Source: Pachyseris speciosa
Taxonomy: Eukaryota > Cnidaria > Anthozoa > Scleractinia > Pachyseridae
Direction of reading: 5' to 3'
DNA length: 64,000 nt
Assembly: GCA_016490735.1 (NCBI GenBank)
Contig: JAEMWC010000008.1
Location: forward strand, 1,082,501-1,146,500
Below are positions 36,406 through 51,300 of the stretch, piece after piece; the first letter of the stretch is position 1; each line of letters opens with the position of its first letter. The notes below the pieces were generated by a model that was given only the letters and a program-made list of their open reading frames with translations, was not told the DNA's origin and did no database searches. Made by a program: the position numbers and the translations under genes.

Positions 36406-39400
36406 CTGTGTTGACAGAATAAAAGATCTTGGTGACAAACTACCCAAAACAATTTTATCAGACTTAACATCGCTTGCAAAACAAAAAAACAGGGACCCTC
36501 GCACTTTTCGTAAAGGCCAGGGAGAACATTTCCTTGGGATCGCGGTCTGACTTAGGTCATACGTGCATATCAGCAATATCATGGTTGGTTGCACAAAACA
36601 AGGTCGCCAAGCGGTGGTGTACCTGGTTTGAATTGCAGTTGTTTTGTCCAAAAAGAGAAAAGCAACAATATCAAAATAATGAGATAATAACTGAACCCAA
36701 TATGAAGGCGGCACCGCAGTATTTTATCTGGCCATATAAATCGCACTCTCAACCAATTGAATGAGATGGGAGCCCCCAAGTTAAACCAAACTTCAGACAA
36801 GCGCCAAGTTCATGGTGAGCAGTGGTCGGAGAGGAGCCAAGTTCATGGTGAGCAGTGGTCGGAGAGGAAAATGCACTTCATAGTTATCAAGGATCGATTT
36901 TAACAGACCTGTTCTGTAGTACGCATGAGCAGTGCGTAGTTGGTCATGTGATTGCAGTGACACTCTGTGCTTCCTACGTTGCTAGAAAACACATGGCAGC
37001 CTCTTTCAGCCCATTTTCCAATGTGCTCTCCTCTGAAAAAAAAAAAAAAGAAAAAGAAACGAGAAAAGGCGAGCGTTAAAGAAAAGTAAAAAGTTTTTAT
37101 AAACAAGGGATTGTGCAACTTTCTTATGAAAGGAAATAAAGACCAATGGTAACAGTCAACATGACTTGTTCACCACCAAGAAATATTTGTTTAAATGTCG
37201 ATAAAGTGCTTGCAAATCTCAAAGGTAGCAACTCAAAAAGATAAGATATTGAAAAGATATCAGTGTAATTAATAACTGCTTTCGTGTAATATTTAAAGAA
37301 GCTCCCGACAAGGCCAAAAGTGACAGCTTAACAGGTTTATAGTTTGTGCGTTTCCTTGGGAGTTCTGAACCTCATGAGAATGCAAAAAAAAAAAAAAAAA
37401 AAAAAACATGAGGTGTTTTACTAGTATCACATTTCTTTTCACATAACCATTTACTACCCGCATCACAACATTGCCATTCTGTGTGAATGAAACCTACCTC
37501 TGCGGATAATCCCAGAAGACACAGCGAGGAGTATTGTAATCATTCTGAGGGACGAACGAAATAGTTCAATTGTTGCCGGATAGGTATACTGCAAGTTTCA
37601 TTTTGCTGTATCTCGGTACTTGTGCCGAATCGATTGTAATTTTATTTGAACAAAACTAGCGCTCTGAGCTGATCTATTTCTGACGTAAACGACAACAACA
37701 ACAAGCTTTATTTTGCATGACCGCAAAAATGTTACAGTATTGCGAAAGTAAATAGGATTAAAAACAAAGAAAGAATTAAACTAGTTTCATAACAGTTTGT
37801 TTCGTAAATCAAAACACGAGGAAATAAACTTAACAAACTGATTATTAATAATATTATCATTACTGTTCATTAATCAGTGTCAACAATTACTATCATGGTA
37901 ACTGCTTAATTATCGGGATTCTATTAACTATTTTATCATAAAAGGCATTTTTTATTGATGAATACCTAGGACAACGAAACAGAAAATGGATTTTATCTTC
38001 GATATCATTCATATCACAAAGACTGCAAAGTCTCAATTTCACTAACGCTTTTCTATTACAGGTTTTTTTTCTAAATAAATTGAGGTTGCATAGTTGGTTT
38101 TGAAAGTGCTGTAAAATTCTATTTTTTTTTTTAATGCTGAAGGGTATGTTTCCAGTGATTGATGTTTCTCTTTTTCATGACATAGTGTTATCTAATGTGC
38201 TATGATCGAAGTCAGGAAGATCATAGTAATGGTAATTGGAATAAAAGCTTCTTCTAGTTTTCCATGCGGAATTGACGTTAAAAGCGACTGTGTAACAATA
38301 GAGTCTTGGATCAAACAGATATAACGCAGCATGTCTAAGTGGCAATATTACGATAATAACAGGAATTTACTTCAGTTTATCAATAATACATTAACTTTTT
38401 TTCGGTTCTCTAACATTGCCTCGTTTTATCTTCCAATGCACGTGGATGAAGTAGCGATAAAATCAAATGTTGTCCTTTAGGTGTGATGAAATAATTCTCG
38501 GTGGCGATTTTAACCTTGTTCTGGACATTTTAAAAGACAAAAAGGGGGAGTACCAACCACACATTCGAACTCTTTAAAAGTGTTGAAAACTTTCCAAGAC
38601 AATTTAGATTTAACGGACATATGGAGAGACCTAAATCCGGAAGAAAAAAGATATACATGGAGACAGAGCAAGCCCGAAGTGCATTGCCGCCTAGACTTTT
38701 TCTTGGTAAGTGTAAGTATTGCGGGAAGAGTATCCAAAGCTGATATCCTTCCCGGTTATAAAACGGATCATTCTCTGTGTAAAATTGACGTGAATTATCA
38801 CTCAAATAAAAGAGGACCAGGTTTCTGGAAACTAAACTCCGAGCTTCTGAGCGAAAGCGAGTATATAAATGCCATCAAGGCGACAATTGCCCAAACAGTC
38901 ACACAGTACGAAAATGACAAAGAAGTAGATGAAGTGCTATTATGGGAAATGATTAAACTTGAAATTAGAGATACTTCAATAAAATATGCTAAGGCTAAAA
39001 TGAAGGAAATGAGAAAGAAAGAAGACGGTATTGAAAGTGAAATAGCCTTATTAGAAAGGCAATTAGAAAAAGATTTAGGTAATAACAAAAAAACTGCTCT
39101 TGTGGAACAACTAAAGCTCAGGAAAAAAGAATTGGAAAGTATAATCGAATACAAAACAAAAGGTGCTATCATCAGATCTAAGGCAAGATGGTACAATGAA
39201 GGTGAGAAAAATAGTAAATATTTTTTGAATCTTGAAAATAGACATTGTAAAAGAAAAACGATTACGCAGATTAAGGGAAACAATGGCTTATATCTAACGA
39301 ACGATCCAGATATCTTAGAAGAATGTAATTCCTTTTATAGTTCTCTTTACACCTCGAGGCTTTCTATGGCGATAACGGAGGAGCTACAGAATTTGTTTTT

Positions 39401-42400
39401 TGATCAGGATCTCCCAAAACTCAATGATGATGATAAACAAAAATGCGAAGGACTCCTTACAGAAAAGGAATGTTTAGAAGCGGTTAAGTTAATGGAATCT
39501 GGCAAATCGCCAGGAACGGACGGCCTTCCCGCAGAATTTTACAAGGTATTTTGGAATGATATCTCTTCATACCTCGTTAGCTCTTTGAACAAAAGCTATC
39601 AAAAAGGCAAATTAGCTATAACGCAAAGGAGGGGTATTATCTCTTTAATCCCTAAGAAAGACAAGGCACTCGATGAATTAAAAAACTGGAGACCCATAAC
39701 TTTATTAAATTGTGATTATAAAATAGCATCCAAGGCAATTGCATCTAGGCTGAAGACTGTGCTACCAGGCCTAATAGACAATGATCAGACGGGATTTTTG
39801 AAAGGCCGTTCTATCACAGAAAATATTTGTCTAATTAATAACGTTATCGCATATACAGAGTCTAAAAACATTCCCGGAATGCTTCTTTTTGTTGATTTTG
39901 AAAAAGCTTTTGATACAATTGAATGGTCTTTTGTTCAGCAAACGTTACTTTGCTTTGGTTTCGGGTCGTCTCTTATTAATTGGATCAATATGTTCTATTG
40001 TGACATCCAGAGCTGTGTTGTGAATAACGGTTGGTCAGGTGTTTTCTTTGAATTGGGTCGGGGTGTTAGGCAGGGCTGCCCACTTTCGCCATATATATTT
40101 ATCCTTTGTGCAGAGATTTTGGCTGCTGCCACCCGTAAAGATACTGTAATCAAAGGGATATCAGTAGGTAGTATTGAATGTAAGTTAAGTCAGTTTGCAG
40201 ATGATACTACTTTGATTTTAGATGGTTCTCAAAAATCGCTTCAGCGTTCTCTCCATATGTTAGAAAGATTTGGTGAGATTTCAGGGCTAAGAGTTAATTG
40301 TGACAAAACAGAAGTTCTTTGGATAGGCTCATTAAAGGGATCGAACCAAAGTTTGTGCCCCGATAAAAATCTTACTTGGGCAAACGGTAAAGTTAAGGCT
40401 TTGGGCGTTTGGTTCTGTGTCGATAAGGTAGAAAGTCTCAAAAAGAATTACGAGGAGAAGATTCGAAATGTACAGAATGTTTTAAACAATTGGCACAATA
40501 AAAGGCTAACGTTGATTGGTAAAATCGCAGTGGTCAAGGCTTTAGCCGCATCTCAAATGGTTTACGTCATGTCGTCAATGTCGTCAGGCGTAAAATCCTT
40601 AAAAGAAATTAATGACCTTATTTTTAAGTTCCTTTGGGATAACAAGGGTGACAAAATTAAACGAACTGAAATGATAGCAGATTACCAAGATGGAGGACTG
40701 AAGATGCTGGACATTATGGAATTTAATAAGGCTTTGAAAATTACATGGATACTTAAGTATATTTCTGATGATTGCCAATCTAAATGGAAATCCTTTTTCG
40801 ACTTCTTTTTGTCTAAGTTTGGAGGAAAACTAATTTTTACTGGCAACTTAGCACGAAAAGATGTTAAAAGCCTCGATGTAAAAGATAACTTCCTCCAGGA
40901 ACTTATTGAACTGTGGTCAGATCTAAATTACAGAGACTCCTTTGCCTCACAAGCAGATTTTGGTGCCGAATCCATATGGAACAATTCATTGATTAGAATT
41001 GCGGGCAAGACTATTTTTTATAAGCACTGGGTTGATGTAGGTGTGCGGAATATTAATGATCTTTTGACAAGCGACTCCAAATTAATGACATATAGTTATT
41101 TTAGAAATAAATTCTGTCTAACTGTTTCTTTTCTTGAATATTATGGAGTGACATCGGCCATTAAATGTGCTTTTAAGTCACTAAAATTAATGCTGCCAGA
41201 CGCCAAAAAATCAGAAAAGATGCTAGCACAACTGAATTCAACCAAAAATCCTAGCCAACTGGCATACAAAACCTTCATTAATAAGAAATGTACCCGCCCT
41301 GAGAAAAGCCAAGCGAAATGGATTAGAGACTGTGGATCTGAAGAGGTGGAGAATTTTGATTGGAAGTCAATTTATTTATTACCCAGGAAATGCACGTTAG
41401 CGTGAAACTCAGGAACTTCCAGTTTAAGTTCCTCCACAGAAGAATTGCTACAAACTCTTTTCTGTTTAGAATCCAAGTTTCAGAGACAGATCGTTGTTGC
41501 TTTTGCCAAAACGCCCAGGAAACGCTAATCCCCCTGTTCTGGGATTGCCCGGTAACAAATGCTTTTTGGAATAGTATACAATATTTCTTAATTTCAGTGA
41601 ATCTGATACAAGCCTCTCACGTTTTAAAGAAGACTGAATGTTTAGGTCTCGCGGGAGCAAAAGGAGAAATTCTAGTAAATCACTGCCTACTTCTGGCTAG
41701 ATACTACATTTTTAGTTGCAAGTATAAGGATACCAAACCATCCATATTAGAATACATTTATCAGATTAAAAGCAATTTAAAAATTGAAAAACAAATTTCA
41801 ACAACAACGGGAACGCAGAAAGAATTCAAACAGAAGTGGCATAAAATACTCCAGTCACTGTGACAACTTGAACGATATCTCCTTTCAATGCTCCTTGCTC
41901 TCTAGACATCTAAGTCAAGCAGGTTCCTGTATATATTTAAATAAAATAATAATAATAAAAACAGTACAAATCCTTGCTCTTCACTAATGAACCAGTATCG
42001 CATATTTGCTTTCTTTTTTTTTTGTGCTTGTGTAAATACTATATTGTAAGTAGTTACTCTTTATTTTCCAAAGTTGTTTTTTCAGCATTGTTCTGTAAAA
42101 CCTTGTAAGTAGTGTATTGTGTTTGTATATCTTATGCTTCGTTGTTGTCATTGCAATAAAAAAAAGAAAAAAAAAAAGAAAAAAAAAAAAGATAAAATCT
42201 AATGGCCTTAAATCGAACAATACTTAAGACATTTGCCGCAAAGCGAATGTCCGATTTTTTTAGGCATCAAAAACTGAACAATGCGTGTTACGCACTAATC
42301 CGAGAGAACAAAACTTTTGTAAACACTTCTCGCCATCGAAACATTAAATGCATATGTACTTATGCTTATGTGCTTGTGATACTTACACTAGCATGCTGCA

Positions 42401-45067
42401 CCGTAATTTTGACTGGTACAGACAATGTAGTAATCGGCGGAGGACTGGTAAAGACATTAACAATCTTGCCTACGACCGTGTAGTTGCCTTCAAAGCTTAA
42501 AGATGAAAGAAAAAAGTGAACTGATTCGCGAATAAGCAAATGAATAATCAAATAAGTAAATCCCTCCTTCAGTAGAAGGCAGTATCTGATCCCAACCTTC
42601 TGGCAGTACCTAGGGCGTCGGACCATCCGGAAGTCCCAGATTCAACTCCCGCTATGACCGTTTCACAGTGGTTCCGAGTTAATCTCCTTGTCCTCGCTGG
42701 CCGGAAAAAGCTAAGTGGTTCGTCTCCTGCCAGATGAAATTCTTAAACCCTCTATGTTTAGTTGCAAGTCGATTATTTCCTACGAACAGATTTTGATTAA
42801 TCAGAGGGCATAGAGATTACGGATGGATGGATGGATGGATGGATGGATGGATGGATGGATGGATGGATGGATGGATCAGTGGACTAGTAAAAGAAACCTC
42901 AGAGATAAAATAAAAGTAAGTGGCGAAAAAAAAATGTAATATTAATTTAATCTATGTGGGGGAAAGCATGAGGGAACTGATGACCTTATTAGAGCAGTTT
43001 TCAATTGAGTGTCGAAAGTAATTACGATTTTGCTTTCGTTTTGCATTGCTTCGCTCTGTGATTGGCCAGGAAAACTCGCGTGACTTTCTCAACCAATGAG
43101 AAGCAAAACCAAAACCAATTGAGATTCGCACCCGCTTATTTCCCCGTGCTTTACGCCGGCTACATGTAATTGCTTCGTATTCTGATTGGCTCTTGCACTG
43201 CTTACTTCTGTTGTGATTGGTCAGACTAATTGCATTGGTTTTGGTTTTACGACGCTCAATTGAAAAGCGCTCTAAGTAAGAATGTATTGTAAAGGCCTTG
43301 CATACTTTTCAAACGTTTCAGTCTCCTGGAACTCGTGGAATGGATCAAACACAAGACTAACCAACAAGCCAGTTTCTAGGAATTAAAGACAAAATTTAGT
43401 AATGCGGTTCCTTGCGATCAAATTATACTTAGTTACTGTTCAGCGGAAGTGACGGCCAGGTGATGTCGCCACATGCATAGCCTCATTTGTCATTCTTATC
43501 ATTAGTCATCATCTTCGGAATGAAAAAATGATGTCGACTGGCGATGGACACCAACTACCGTAAAATCCTACGTTAAAGCCCCACCCAGATATAATCACAT
43601 CTATTTGCTAACAACGATATTATTCCGGATATAAGCCCCCCCGGGAAATAAGCCCCCCCCCCCCGTTTATAAGCCCATCTGATAAATAAGTGCGTTCCTT
43701 TTGCGTTTCTTTACAAACATCAAAATTATTAAACGAAATTTATAGGCATCAACAAATAGCGGTGGAGTTTAGAACAGTAATTACAATGATACCAAAGAAA
43801 GAACAAATGGTTATGCATATATAACAACGATAGGACTGTTTCACGGCAAACACGCAAATTGATAACGTTAAGGCTTGTAGCTTTTAAACTTTCGTTCTGT
43901 TCCGTTCCAGTTGTTCCAGTCGCATTAGTGTTTTATGTATGTTTTTGAAATAAATCTTCCGTTTATCGTGACGCACAATAAATGTTTTATAAATGTAACT
44001 CTAACTGTAATCAAGATAAAATGAGGTCCTTATTTCCTCTTGCTGTAATGGTATGTTAGCTTTAATTCGTTTCTCAGATACGTTTTATATCGTCGTTCAG
44101 AAACTTTTTTTGTTCCGGTTATATGCCCCCCGGATATAAGGCCCCCCTCCCTCCGTTTATAAGCCCACCCAAAACCCTCTATGAAGTTATATTAGAGATC
44201 TTATCCATTGTTCACACAAATTCCTTCTCTTAGTTGGTCAGCATGTACCTGAATGGCAGACATCAATATTCATAGATCATAACTACTCACCGCTGGTATT
44301 ATTTGTCGTCATGCCACCGAAAACGTCCCTTGGTACATTCACTGAGCTGTTGTCACAGGCCATGGACCCTATCTCCATCCCTTCGAAGGTTGATATGTTG
44401 ACAACGAAAATGTGACAAGCTTTAAAATATGAAATATACTCCATGTTAAAACAAGCACCCATTTACCAAGCTATTGCATATGCCATAGCATGGCCGTAAT
44501 CAGAGATCAGCCTAGACCAACTGATAGGTGTTTGCGTTCCAAAAGAACTGAGCCGAAACTCCCCAAATTCCGTCATGCGAAATACAATAAGTCAAAGCGG
44601 TAATTGAGAAGACTGTATATGGTTATAATCGGTTTTACAGTCTTATGAACCATTACCATTCAAAAGTTGACTGACCGGTCCAATATAATACTGAAAATAA
44701 CATGCTTTTCACGCCAATCAGGTCAATAACCAGAACAGAATTCCTGTCTCCTTGGTTTTGGAGACTTCTGAATCTTGTGAGTGCAGTGATGACTTCTTGA
44801 TGTTAAATGAAATAAACAAGAAATAACGCATGAACATTTACCAAGGCCTTTTGCGTGGAAAGTTTTATGAATATTGGACATGTTTCTCCCTCTGATCGTA
44901 TTTCCTATCATTGCAGTGAATCCTTCTAAGGCGTTGAGAACTTCAATTGAAGTTGGTTGCTGCTAAAAATAGAAAAAAAAGTACAGATAGTTGATTATTC
45001 CTGACCCTTTAAGCTGCCAACAAAACTGCATCTATCTTGACTTGCATTCAGTGGAAACTGAATAAGC

Positions 45068-45110
<43 letters not shown>

Positions 45111-45337
45111 GCCATCGCCATCGCCATCGCCATCGCCATCGCCATCGCCATCGCCATCGCCATCGCCATCGCCATCGCCATCGCCATCGCCATCGCCATC
45201 GCCATCGCCATCGCCATCGCCATCGCCATCGCCATCGCCATCGCCATCGCCATCGCCATCGCCATCGCCATCGCCATCGCCATCGCCATCATCAATAGCA
45301 TCACCATCACTATCACCGATTATTATCGTCGTTGTCG

Positions 45338-45369
<32 letters not shown>

Positions 45370-48300
45370 GCTCACCATCATTATCGTTGTAACTGTCTTT
45401 TTCATTTCAATTTCCATTGCCACTAAAATTACTAGTGCCATTGTCATGGCTATTGTTATCACCACTGAATCATCATCACCGTCGTCATCATTTTCATTCA
45501 CTATCACTATTCGTTATTCACTATCATTACCATTACTTTCATTACTTTAGACTTACGTGTAATTGATCAGATCGGTCCAGGAAGTTGTCTACGTAGTGAC
45601 CTAATTGCAGAAGGTTAGCTGCTTTATCGAAATAATCCTAAGGAAAAAGGAACCAAAGGGATTTAGGGCAATTACATAATTGATGCCAATTAGCTATTTC
45701 ATCGCTTCTAAAAACAAGAGAAAACAACCTTAAAAACGTTTTGTGAAAGAGATATGAGGTAAGTGAGGATTGTTTCAAAACAAAACAAAAATAAGACTAA
45801 AACCTGGTTAAATTGCAGAGACAGTCTGCCAGGCACAAACCTGAAGAAGTGTTCCGTTGTCGATATCGATACGACTCCTGTTAAAGTTTGTGATCAGGTC
45901 ACGATCTGCAAAATAATATACAGCAGGAACAAGAACATATCGAAAATCTGTTTATTTAATTTGTCAACCACGATATAAAAATAAATAAATAAATGGGGGT
46001 GACACAATTACTGGTAGCCCAGTAGTTTCCATTGTGGACCACAAATAATGACCTAATTGCCGTTCCAAATCATCAAGCTCATTAATCTCGTACCCAGATC
46101 CTACTTTTGGGGGGGGGGGGGGTGCGAGACTACAAGCATCTGCAGACATGACATTGCATATGTCAGTGTTATATAAGGTCACCCGAACCTTACTTTGATC
46201 AAAGTGTAGTAGTATTTTGTGCTTTTATGTCCTTGCGCAATACCACAGGTAGGTCGCTTAACCCTAGTAACGGACCTACTACGGCTATAGCCGTAGAAAA
46301 TACCGCTTTTGCTCTCATGATTTATTTCTAGTTTAAATTTTGTCACAACGTCGTGATAATGTGTCAATATCACCAACTGGTGTGCTTTGCAATCATCACA
46401 GCCAACAAACCGACTGCAATTCCCGAATTCCGCTGCATATCACCGCTCGTTTGGCAGCAAAGCCCAAAATGCTAGTCTTTTGGCCTGGTCAACTCTTTAA
46501 TAAAAAATATTTCCCAAATATCAACTTTCTACATTTACAACAAACCTCAAACCCTCTCCCTGGTATCCGCTATGAAAGTTTTCTCTAACATTTTCTACAA
46601 GCCACGCTTCAGCCCGTTTCTGAGAGTCAATCTCGTGTGTCTCAACTTGCCTCGTTCGCGCCCGAAAATAATTCTGGGTAATTCCCTTACACCAACAGCA
46701 TAGAATTCTCCTTCGGTTCATTTCATAGTTTTTCGATAAGTGTTGAGCCACCCGGTGCTACCAGCAAAATATTGCATCGATGAGTATTTTTGTACCGGTC
46801 AAAACTAGCCCAAATTGCCTTGTTAGACCCCGGAATCCACTCGCAGATCGGCAAGAGAGAGAGACAGGTTCTATTTTGAGTCACCATGCTTACAACAGAG
46901 TGTGTTTGGCATCTCCGTCAACATGAAACCACCTCTCACCTCTGGTTTCTTTCAAAGGCTCGACTTTACCCACATTCTAGCCTAATGATGCCAGCCAGGG
47001 GGCTTTTACAGAGGAAAATGGCTCAGAAAACCACTCTAAAAGCGACAATCTCATCACATTAGCGCGATTCCACTCAATGGAGAAACAACAGCCACTCGCG
47101 TGCATCACATGGCACTGAAGTCTGAGTTCCCAGTATTTCAAGACAGCAGGTGTTTTGGGTGTAACTCCATATATGGGGAAGATAAGTGTCCCAGCGGACG
47201 GACTATTCACTGCCCAACATGTGTTGAATTAAATAGCACCCCCTTGGTACGCAAAGGGTTAAGGGTATGACATAGAAACTCAGAGGTCCACAGCTCGTTT
47301 AAAGCTGAGTATTCATAAGTCCTTTTGGGGGTAAATCGTTGCTTAGCGAGGGATCCACCATGTTTGAATTCTGGATCCTAAGGGAAAGAGTAAGTCTAGA
47401 CCGGCCAATAAAGGAAGACTAATGCAGTGTTTCTCGATTCCTTTAAACACTCGACAACCCAAATTTAGAAGAAAATTTTGAAAATGGATGTCTCTACGTA
47501 GTTTTTAAATCGTGCGGTGTCCGCTGCACTCATCTTTGCTAAATTGGAAAAACGATTTAAAGGAACGGTATTTTAAACAAACAAAGTGTGTTCGGGAATT
47601 TAACTTTCCACGGAAAATATCACCCTGTTTAGTGAAGTAAAGAGTTAAAAAAATACCTTTAAGTAGCTTTTTTATAAGATCTTCAGGTTCTTGTTCATCA
47701 ATGGAAGCAGACGCAGTGACAGTGGCTTTAATTCTCAATTGAGATGTTGTTTTGAGAGAGCCTTTTGAATACAATGTCCCACCTTTCCAGGGTGTGATTG
47801 TCACAATTGATGATTCACTTGCTTTATTACCTGGAGATGATTTTGTAGACAAAATGTTTTGCGATCCAGTCGAGATATCAAACACCGCCTGGGATACAAA
47901 TAGTGTTGGAGTAACAGTAACTGTGGTCGAAAAAGCAGTTGTTAAGTTTGTTGGCAATCTGCCTGCTTCCAAAGAAGTGATTTTTAAGCCTTGGTTTTCA
48001 CTCAGCACCTTATCCGATGACGTCATCAATGGCTGAGTGTTTTGAAATTTATTTGGTGTAAAATAATCCGAGGAAAGAAAGGGAGATTGAATCAAACTTG
48101 ACAGCATCTCTCTTGTAGACAATAAATTTCCCGTTTTGTTGATTCGGAATGGAGAAGTTTTGAAACGGGAAACTGTCAATGATGAAGTCAAATAATTTCC
48201 AGAACTGACCAAGGAAAATGTTGGATCAGTCACAGCCGAAGTTGAAGCACTAACGGACGAAGACATGGATAGCATTCTTGTCTCGCTTCTGTCAGCAGAA

Positions 48301-51300
48301 GGGCAATCGTTCTCAATCTGGTGTACGAAAGTTGCAGTTGAGTGTTGTGGATTGCGTGCTGACAATGACACCAAAGCTGTAAAGCAATCAGAAACGGAAT
48401 ACTCAAATGTGGAACATCCACAGCAAAAAAAGCTCTTTTGGACTTTCAAAACGAAATTCATTCTTAGAATCCACTTACCCTTAGCTTTCACAACGGCGCT
48501 TCTGGTAGAGATAGTCGGGAGTTTAAGAAAGAGGACGGCTACGGCAACGAAAACGTCAGTGAGAATATAACTTCTCGTTATCGCAGTAATTTCGCGATTA
48601 TTGAAATTTGTTCAAGTAGTAAAATGTCGGCGAACTACCCAGGAACCAAATTTCTATGAACGGCGTTAAAGTAAAGAAAACGAAAAAAATTTGGCATGAT
48701 CGCCTTCTCACATTTTCGTCAAAACCTAAAATTTGGTTTGCTTTACATGGGACAAAAACCAAAATTTAAACCCCACGTGCAGAGCTATTGTTATTGCTCA
48801 TTAAACCTATTGTTTTGTGACGTTCCCATCCTCGTTTCCTAAACTCTCTATTGTCTAAAGAACCCTAAGGGTTGACTTGCTGGACAAAATTTAACTTGAA
48901 GTACATTGACTCTTAATTCTTTTACAGTACAAGCATAAGATAATTCATGTTTATTTTTTGACCAGCGGACTTTAAGTATCTTTTTCCCTGTTTATCGATC
49001 GGTCTATCTTTCTGTAGAGAACACAGGTATGTATACCTGTGTAGTTTATGAAGAGGTCGATGTTCAATGGCTATTCCGAAAAATCGTTGTGTTGATCATG
49101 AAGGGTTGCAGCTTTGCAGTACCATAATTTGTCAGTAATCGACAAGGGGTGGGGGTGGGGAGAGAGGTGTTTAGTTTCAATCTTTTCTTTAGTTTTCTTA
49201 CAGAACATTATCCATTGGTGAATCTATGGTAGATAAACATTAACGACTTACCGTTACATAGTATATCTGTTGTCTGGTTTATGAATGGAGTTTCCACAAA
49301 CTTCGATGTTTCGGGGTATTGAAGTACTTTGTAAAACTCAGTAATGTCCCTTATATTGTTCTCTACGCCAAAAGTCACAGCTATCTTTCTGACACCTTTA
49401 AGTCTTCCTTCCGAGACTCTATACCCGTTTGCGTATGAAGCATTTGTCTCCTTCCTAACCAACAAAAGCACTTGAGGCTCCTTATTGAAAGTTGTGTTGA
49501 AAAGTTGTCCCAATTTACTTCCGCTTGCATTTGAGGGCATAAATTGCAAATGACTAATAGCAGTGTATAGTTTGCCAATGCAGTTAAACTCGTCGAACGT
49601 GATGTTCAAGTGAACTTGAGTGTTATAAAGAACAACAGCAAAACGGCCCGCATTCACCCCGGATTGAAAGTTAGTCACCACTGATGCGACCAGGGTTCGC
49701 TGATCTTCAAACTCCTGTTGTGAAATTGCCTGGGAGGAGTCGATTGCGAATGCTGTCCTCGGCGGGTTGCTGCATGATTCATCTGTAGCGTTGGAATGAA
49801 TTGAAATTCAATCAGTTGGCAACTGCTCTGATCAACGGACCTTCAATACAGTCATTATACGTCTTCGCGTCTATTAAGTCAGTCTTTCAAACCATTATGA
49901 TAGCATTTATGGTATGCGTCGGCTACATTTCAAGCGAATTTAGCGCCAAAATTTAACAAGGAGGCAAGATTGAATGTACCTAACTAACGTGGTAATGTAA
50001 CAAAATGGAAGGGTTAATAGATATTTAGAGCATCTCTGATCTTCATTAGATTCTTTGATACAAGTAAGATTTTGTCCCCTCGAAGCGGTTTCCTCAGTAT
50101 CACTTAAATAATTGTCGATATATTCGTTGAATTTTGCTCAAGAGGGATTCCATCAATTGTTCTGTCCACCCCTTTGTTATCTTCCCAGAATTCGAACTTG
50201 CCTCCACAATTGTCAATTTCAAGATGGCTTTTATCAAGTGTTTTCTTTTCTTTCTTTTTTTTTTTTTTTAAGAAAGCTACAGGGTGGAATCTTATGACAG
50301 TTATAGAGTACAAGTATATATACCAACTGTTTTGCGACCAAATGTTCAGTTTGTTTTGCTATGTAAACTCTATCAGGTGAACATTTGGTCGAGCAAATTG
50401 CCGTCCAGTTTAACGAATAAGGCAGTTTCACATTTCCGAAGTCGATTTTGGTATTGAAAACCAAGCATTACCGCTGCATTTTCCAGTCAATGTTTGCTAT
50501 CGAAAGTCGGAAAATATCGATTCAGTAAGAGAGTTGATGTCGTAGAGTGTCACGGCAGTAGGTATACACAGTTTCCAAGGGGTAGTTTGGTTTCCTAAAG
50601 AAGCAGCACTTCCTTCTGGTGCTGTCTTTATTATGCCGTACAAATTGGTTCTAAATTTTAAGTATGGGGATGAAATCCCGAAAATCGTAAACGTGCGATT
50701 AACCTCTCTTTAAGTTGTGTGCATTTTTTTTCCTTCGATCGCGTGTTCAAACTTTCCGTAAGTTTGAGATAAATTTGTGGGGTTTCTCCTTTATTCCAAA
50801 TGAAACACTTCTAGGAATGACAGTGTAATTATGAATTGGCTTCCTATGTTCGTTACTATGCGCTACTAGTGCGCTCTTGAAAGTAAAACAACAATGAAAT
50901 TTTAAAATATATTTATTTTTTTCCTGAACTCAGAGGGCAATTAAAAGACTTTAAAGTGGGATATTTCGTTCGGATCACCTTTTAAGTCCTTTAACTGCGC
51001 TCTGAGTACAGGACAATTTATTTACATTTTAAAATTATGATTCCAGAGCAGGAAAACAATATTTTTGATTCTAACAATGGAATTGTCATTCACAAGTGTC
51101 CGTAGATATAAATCAACGGCACATCTGCGCAGACGCTTCTGTTCGTCAAACAATTTTTGAAATAATGATTTGGTGCCTGCTTCCCATAAAAGCTACAAAC
51201 TATTTTTGCAACCATTTGTCACTACTACGAGCAAAATAACGTGTTAACCTCAAATCAGTTACCGGCTTCGACTTGAACAGGCATCTGACCCATACCACAG

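Noticed and set aside
36406..36714. Open frame upstream of the TM1 exon on the minus strand
   Set aside because: It is intron read-through; the true exon begins at 36405 and joins the GPS exon at 36909 in phase.
45032..45426. Long open frames of Ser-Pro, Met-Ala and Asp-Gly repeats on both strands
   Set aside because: Artefacts of the (CATCGC)n/(CAT)n array, which is open in all frames; intronic.
45964..46182. 72-aa minus-strand frame through the G-run
   Set aside because: Exon 3 and exon 4 join in phase without it; the poly-Pro part comes from the G homopolymer.
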